From Ruminococcus sp. (GTDB taxonomy: Bacteria > Bacillota > Clostridia > Oscillospirales > Ruminococcaceae), in contig JAIDNR010000062.1 in NCBI GenBank assembly GCA_029063695.1, positions 1-9,445 on the forward strand: DNA of 9,445 nt, written 5' to 3'. Position numbers and translations under genes: made by a program. The notes under the pieces were generated by a model, which saw only the letters and a list, made by a program, of their open reading frames with translations, made no database searches and was not told the DNA's origin. Positions 6,422 to 9,445 of the stretch are shown here, in pieces (the stretch's first letter is position 1; every line of letters begins with the position of its first letter).

Positions 6422-6793
6422 GTGAATATATTTATCGACAACAGAAGCGGTACTCCGATTTATGACCAGATTTACAAGCAAATCAAGAATCTGATTATCA
6501 GCAGTGAACTCAGGGAAAATGACCCTCTTCCGTCAATCAGAAGTCTTGCAAAGGATTTGCGAATCAGCGTTATCACTACAAAACGTGCCTATGATGAACT
6601 TGAAAAAGAAGGTTTTATTTATACAGTGCAGGCAAAAGGCTGTTTTGTAGCTCCGAAAAATACGGAAATGCTGAGGGAACAAAATCTGAAAAAAATCGAG
6701 GAGTATATTATGCAGATTAAACAGCTTGCGGCATCATGCAGACTGTCCACAGACGACATAATCGAAATGATTAAATATCTTAATGAGGAGTAA
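6422..6793 (+). CDS. GntR-family transcriptional regulator, YtrA type
   Basis: This 123-residue regulator has the GntR winged helix-turn-helix at about residues 8-76, with P12-I-Y-D-Q-I-Y-K-Q-I near the start, L36-P-S-I-R-S-L-A-K-D-L as the first recognition half, I48-S-V-I-T-T-K-R-A-Y-D-E-L-E-K-E-G-F as the recognition helix and G73-C-F-V-A as the wing end. Only a short helical tail of about 45 residues follows, with no large effector-binding domain; this is the YtrA subfamily, usually encoded with ABC transporters. Translation begins at a GTG (6422) behind GAGGTGA (6411-6417). The promoter-overlapping palindrome suggests it represses its own operon. The ABC ATPase gene starts 5 nt after its stop, with the ribosome site inside the end of this gene, so the two are probably translationally coupled. 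What relieves repression is unknown; in YtrA-type systems it is often an antimicrobial or envelope stress, or a direct ligand. Confidence 0.92.
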   Translation: MNIFIDNRSGTPIYDQIYKQIKNLIISSELRENDPLPSIRSLAKDLRISVITTKRAYDELEKEGFIYTVQAKGCFVAPKNTEMLREQNLKKIEEYIMQIKQLAASCRLSTDDIIEMIKYLNEE

Positions 6794-6798
6794 TTATT

Positions 6799-7632
6799 AT
6801 GAATGCGGTTGAAGTAAAGAATCTTACCAAAAAATACAAGGGATTTGCCCTTGAAAATCTGAATCTCATACTTCCTAAAGGCTGTATAATGGGACTTATC
6901 GGCGAAAACGGTGCAGGAAAGAGTACTGCTATTAAGTCGATTCTCGGGATTGTCCGTCCCGACAGCGGAAGTATAGAGATATTCGGCAAAGAGCCGTCGG
7001 CTGAGACAAAAAACGACATCGGCGTTGTACTTGATGAAGTCGGACTTCCTCAGGAATTTAATGTCAAAGAAATTCATGCCATTATGAAAAACAGTTTCGA
7101 TAACTGGCAGGATAATGTTTTCAATGAATATATCCGCAAATTCAAGTTGCCTGAAAAAAAGCCGTTCAAATCGTTTTCAAAGGGAATGAAAATGAAAATG
7201 GGCATTGCAGTTGCACTTTCCCACGATGCGAAACTGCTTATACTTGATGAACCGACAAGCGGTCTTGACCCTGTTGTGCGTGACGAAATTGTTGATATAT
7301 TCAATGATTTCACCCGTGACGAGAATCACTCCATACTTATTTCATCGCATATAGTAAGTGATTTGGAGAAAATATGCGACTACATTGCATTTCTGCACAA
7401 CGGCAGACTTATGCTGTGTGAGGAAAAAGACAGACTTCTTGAGCAGTACGGCTTTATAAATACTACTGAAAATACGCTTATGGAACTTGATAAATCAGCG
7501 GTAATCGGTAAAAAAGTAAACAAATGGGGCGTTGAGGCACTTATTGATAGGGAAAAAATTCCGCATACTTTTGAAGTCAAGCCGATTACAATAGAAGATT
7601 TGTTTGTGTTTATGGTAAAGGAGGAAAAGTAA
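6799..7632 (+). CDS. ABC transporter ATP-binding protein (YtrB/BcrA-like)
   Basis: This 277-residue ATPase would power the permease encoded next. Visible motifs are Walker A G35-E-N-G-A-G-K-S-T43, an ABC signature in the altered form S125-F-S-K-G-M-K131 (in place of LSGGQ), Walker B L146-L-I-L-D-E-P152 with the catalytic glutamate, the D-loop S154-G-L-D157 and the switch histidine H184 in I-S-S-H. The S-K-G-M-x-x-K signature form is common in ABC ATPases partnered with ABC-2 permeases (bacitracin, lantibiotic and YtrB types), which are mostly exporters. The C-terminal 65 residues form a small domain after the nucleotide-binding fold. The start ATG is 5 nt after gntR with GAGGAG just upstream. 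Its stop codon directly abuts the permease start codon. Substrate cannot be read from the sequence. Confidence 0.92.
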   Translation: MNAVEVKNLTKKYKGFALENLNLILPKGCIMGLIGENGAGKSTAIKSILGIVRPDSGSIEIFGKEPSAETKNDIGVVLDEVGLPQEFNVKEIHAIMKNSFDNWQDNVFNEYIRKFKLPEKKPFKSFSKGMKMKMGIAVALSHDAKLLILDEPTSGLDPVVRDEIVDIFNDFTRDENHSILISSHIVSDLEKICDYIAFLHNGRLMLCEEKDRLLEQYGFINTTENTLMELDKSAVIGKKVNKWGVEALIDREKIPHTFEVKPITIEDLFVFMVKEEK

Positions 7633-8265
7633 ATGAAAGGTTTATTGTTGAAAGAATTATTTATGTTACGCAAGAGCTGGCTTACAATCACAATTCTGAC
7701 TGTTACATTCGCTGTTGTTGGAATTTTCAGCGGAGAGACTGGAATGTTATTGATTGTGCCGTTGTTCATGTCGGTATGGTCAGTCAGCTTTATGAATATG
7801 GACGAAGTAAGCAAATGGCAGCAGTATTCACTTGCACTTCCGTATGGACGCAGAAAAATAGTATTATCAAAATATTTAATGATACTTATTCTGAATGCCT
7901 TGTCAATTGTGTTTATCATTATCGCTTATCTGATTTCCATCGCTTTGGGAAAAAACGGTTTTTCGGCAGATTTATTGCTTACACTGATACTCCTGTCATT
8001 AATTATGGGAATTGTTTATCCGTCATTGCTTCTTCCGCTGGTTTATAAGTTAAATACAGAAAAGGGCAGAATGGTATTAATGATTATAAACGGCATTGTT
8101 GGCGGAGTGTCGGTTGCTTTATTGCAGACATCATCAATTTTAAGTGATAATATTTTCAAAGGTATAGCTGGATTTCTGCCGTTGATTATTCTTGCTGTAG
8201 TTGCTGTACTGTACCTGCTTTCATGGCAGTTATCTGTGAGAATTTATGAAAAAAGAGATTTATAA
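7633..8265 (+). CDS. ABC-2 type transporter permease, six-helix
   Basis: The 210-residue protein has about six membrane segments, near residues 16-32, 37-54, 81-105, 113-136, 146-164 and 177-200. The N-terminal M-K-G-L-L-L-K-E-L-F amphipathic stretch and the cytoplasmic loop N55-M-D-E-V-S-K-W-Q-Q-Y-S-L-A-L-P-Y-G-R-R-K-I-V-L-S-K80 are typical of the small ABC-2 permeases found beside YtrA-type regulators, including those of the Staphylococcus Pmt peptide exporter. With a single permease gene the complex would be a homodimer plus two ATPase copies. The start lies directly after the ATPase stop with AAAGGAGG 8 nt upstream, so the two chains should be made in equal amounts. The gene ends 7 nt before a bidirectional terminator. 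Export of a peptide or amphipathic molecule is plausible but not shown. Confidence 0.88.
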   Translation: MKGLLLKELFMLRKSWLTITILTVTFAVVGIFSGETGMLLIVPLFMSVWSVSFMNMDEVSKWQQYSLALPYGRRKIVLSKYLMILILNALSIVFIIIAYLISIALGKNGFSADLLLTLILLSLIMGIVYPSLLLPLVYKLNTEKGRMVLMIINGIVGGVSVALLQTSSILSDNIFKGIAGFLPLIILAVVAVLYLLSWQLSVRIYEKRDL

Positions 8266-8272
8266 ACAAAAA

Positions 8273-8305
8273 CTGCACCTGATTTTTTCAGGTGCAGGAT
8301 TTTTT
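8273..8305. terminator. Bidirectional terminator between permease and FkbM genes
   Basis: CTGCACCTGA (8273-8282) and TCAGGTGCAG (8288-8297) form a perfect 10-bp stem with a TTTTT loop. On the plus strand six T residues follow (8300-8305). On the minus strand the hairpin is followed by TTTTTG (8272-8267), so it can also end the convergent FkbM transcript. The plus-strand T-tract overlaps the FkbM stop codon (8304-8306). Confidence 0.88.
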
Positions 8306-9368
8306 ATAAAGTGGCATATAAATTTGTTTCCCATGCAGGGATATAAAGCTGATGACGGATATAGAGCTTGTATTCGGGATTGATTTTTTTTACGAGCAGG
8401 GGCAGTTCAAAAATATCCTCATTTCGGTGATAAAGAGCAATCATAAGGCGAGGGGAATATCTTGCAATTGTATTAGCCGCACCCCATATTGCTTCACGTT
8501 CAAAGCCCTCAACGTCCATTTTGATTATAGTTGCACTGTGTTTGCCGAGTATGCTGTCAACTGAGCGAGCCTGAACCATAGTATCAGAACTTGCACATAT
8601 AGTGGACTGTCTGCCTGCTTTTTGTGCGAAAGGGAGTTCAGTATCAACGCACCATGCCGCCGCATTGAACGTGAAAACATTCGGCATACCGTCAACGAAT
8701 CTTGACAGTTTCTTGAAATTTTTACGGTCAGGTTCAATGGCATAAATGCCCGAATAGATACCTCTTGTAATTTCAAGCACTTCCTGAATGGTATCGCCGT
8801 TGTATGCACCCAAATCAACATAGGTTTCATTGAGATGAGGTTTGATGATTTCCCTGTAAATCTCCGATTTCGGAGTAGTAACGCTTGCGAGATAGCTTAT
8901 ATCGCCGCTTATCTTGAAATTTATTATATTGGCATAGACACGTTTTGAATAATCATCATGGAGCATATCATAGACCTGCTGGATTTTATGTGCATTTTCA
9001 ACACAGTATTCGTATGTGAAAAGTCCGTCGCCGGCAACAGGAACATCGGGAACATAGAGAGTATGTTTTTCGGCAAGTGTGGTTATTTTGTCAACGATTG
9101 ACTGATAACCTGCCGCAAATGCAAGGACGATTACAAAATCTTCCACCATTTCCTCAATTTCAGACAGCTTGTGTACACGATAGCCCTGAAAAGAGTGACC
9201 ACGCACAAATTCATCGCTTGCGAAAATTCCCGAAAGAAGTATACCTTTTTCTCTGAAAACCGACATTATCTTCAATGCACCGTCGCCCATGCCGTATATA
9301 AAAATCGGTCTTTTTTCTGCCTTCAGCTTATCCCATGTGGATAATTTTTCTTTTATAAATGAAATCAT
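8304..9368 (-). CDS. FkbM-family methyltransferase with N-terminal Rossmann-like domain
   Basis: The 354-residue protein has two parts. The N-terminal part (about 18-110) looks like a nucleotide-binding Rossmann fold: P21-I-F-I-Y-G-M-G-D-G30 as the glycine-rich turn and D77-F-V-I-V-L-A-F-A-A as a later strand, as seen in front of some sugar-modifying enzymes. The C-terminal part (about 165-350) is an FkbM methyltransferase using S-adenosylmethionine: Y183-V-D-L-G-A-Y-N-G-D-T193 (motif I), A210-I-E-P-D214 (acidic residue for the ribose), I282-K-M-D-V-E-G-F-E290 and the late H314-R-N-E-D-I-F320. Such enzymes usually O-methylate sugars of surface glycans or glycolipids; the acceptor here is unknown. 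There is no signal peptide. The start follows GGAG (9378-9381 on the opposite strand) by about 9 nt. Another minus-strand frame ends 17 nt upstream, so it is probably the last gene of an operon that reaches beyond the window. Confidence 0.88.
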   Translation of the reverse strand: MISFIKEKLSTWDKLKAEKRPIFIYGMGDGALKIMSVFREKGILLSGIFASDEFVRGHSFQGYRVHKLSEIEEMVEDFVIVLAFAAGYQSIVDKITTLAEKHTLYVPDVPVAGDGLFTYEYCVENAHKIQQVYDMLHDDYSKRVYANIINFKISGDISYLASVTTPKSEIYREIIKPHLNETYVDLGAYNGDTIQEVLEITRGIYSGIYAIEPDRKNFKKLSRFVDGMPNVFTFNAAAWCVDTELPFAQKAGRQSTICASSDTMVQARSVDSILGKHSATIIKMDVEGFEREAIWGAANTIARYSPRLMIALYHRNEDIFELPLLVKKINPEYKLYIRHQLYIPAWETNLYATL

Positions 9369-9385
9369 TTTATTATACTCCGCAG

Positions 9386-9445
9386 TTATTCTGTATCGCC
9401 GTTATTATCTGAATGTTCATGAATATCATACATATCACGTCCTCT
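9386..9445 (-). CDS. C-terminal end of an upstream minus-strand gene, partial
   Basis: From the window edge one minus-strand frame reads R-G-R-D-M-Y-D-I-H-E-H-S-D-N-N-G-D-T-E and stops at 9386-9388. It ends 17 nt before the FkbM start codon, with the FkbM ribosome site in the gap, the usual spacing inside an operon. The tail is acidic and polar with no recognisable motif, so no product can be named. An alternative is a 15-residue open frame starting at the ATG at 9431-9433 behind AGAGG. The evidence is only an open frame with good spacing. Confidence 0.5.
   Translation of the reverse strand, partial: RGRDMYDIHEHSDNNGDTE

Noticed and set aside
7380..7919. Minus-strand open frame of 179 codons across the ATPase/permease junction
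   Set aside because: It is antisense to two clear genes and its translation is low-complexity Ser/Ile/Asn-rich, as expected from the opposite strand of A/T-rich coding DNA.
9386..9433. A separate 15-residue peptide gene starting at the ATG at 9431-9433
   Set aside because: It has an AGAGG upstream, but the same frame stays open to the window edge, so the end of a longer gene is simpler; it cannot be settled without more sequence.
1..9445. CRISPR array, tRNA, rRNA, transposase, integrase or attachment sites
   Set aside because: I looked for regularly spaced repeats, cloverleaf-like structures and mobile-element proteins and found none; the only tandem repeats are the short phased decamers at 411-460.

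Overview
The window is about 40% G+C by eye. It looks like chromosomal DNA of an anaerobic Gram-positive bacterium of the class Clostridia, most like Ruminococcus or a close relative in the Oscillospiraceae. The reasons are a type III glutamine synthetase, strong AGGAGG-type ribosome binding sites, sigma-A-like promoters (TTGACA/TATAAT), U-tailed hairpin terminators, and small SLOG, ribbon-helix-helix and DUF6881-like proteins typical of that group. The genus is inferred from protein character only, not from a search.

Left part (1-680): a minus-strand SLOG-family (DUF2493-like) nucleotide-sensor gene, cut by the window edge, faces away from a small plus-strand ribbon-helix-helix (Arc-like) repressor gene. 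The 155 bp between them hold a run of five 10-bp-phased repeats over the SLOG gene's extended -10 box, plus a perfect 8-bp inverted repeat in its leader.

Middle part (700-6350): a nitrogen and aspartate block. glnN (type III glutamine synthetase) has its own strong promoter and terminator. A small DUF6881-like gene follows. Then asnB (glutamine-dependent asparagine synthetase) and pyrB (aspartate carbamoyltransferase) are co-transcribed from a good promoter and closed by a strong terminator. GlnN makes glutamine and AsnB consumes glutamine and aspartate. PyrB draws on the same aspartate and on carbamoyl phosphate, itself usually glutamine-derived. The PyrB protein is unusual: its C-terminus carries the four-cysteine zinc domain of the regulatory subunit PyrI, without PyrI's nucleotide-binding domain.

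Right part (6360-8300): a compact three-gene operon encodes a YtrA-type GntR regulator, an ABC ATPase and an ABC-2 type six-helix permease. A consensus promoter overlaps a perfect 16-bp palindrome that is very probably the GntR operator. A bidirectional terminator separates it from a convergent minus-strand gene for a two-domain FkbM-type methyltransferase (8304-9368), preceded by the last 19 codons of another minus-strand gene at the window edge.

No tRNA, rRNA, CRISPR array, transposase or phage gene was seen. The best leads for something undescribed are the PyrB-zinc-domain fusion and the SLOG/RHH divergent unit with its phased operator-like repeats.
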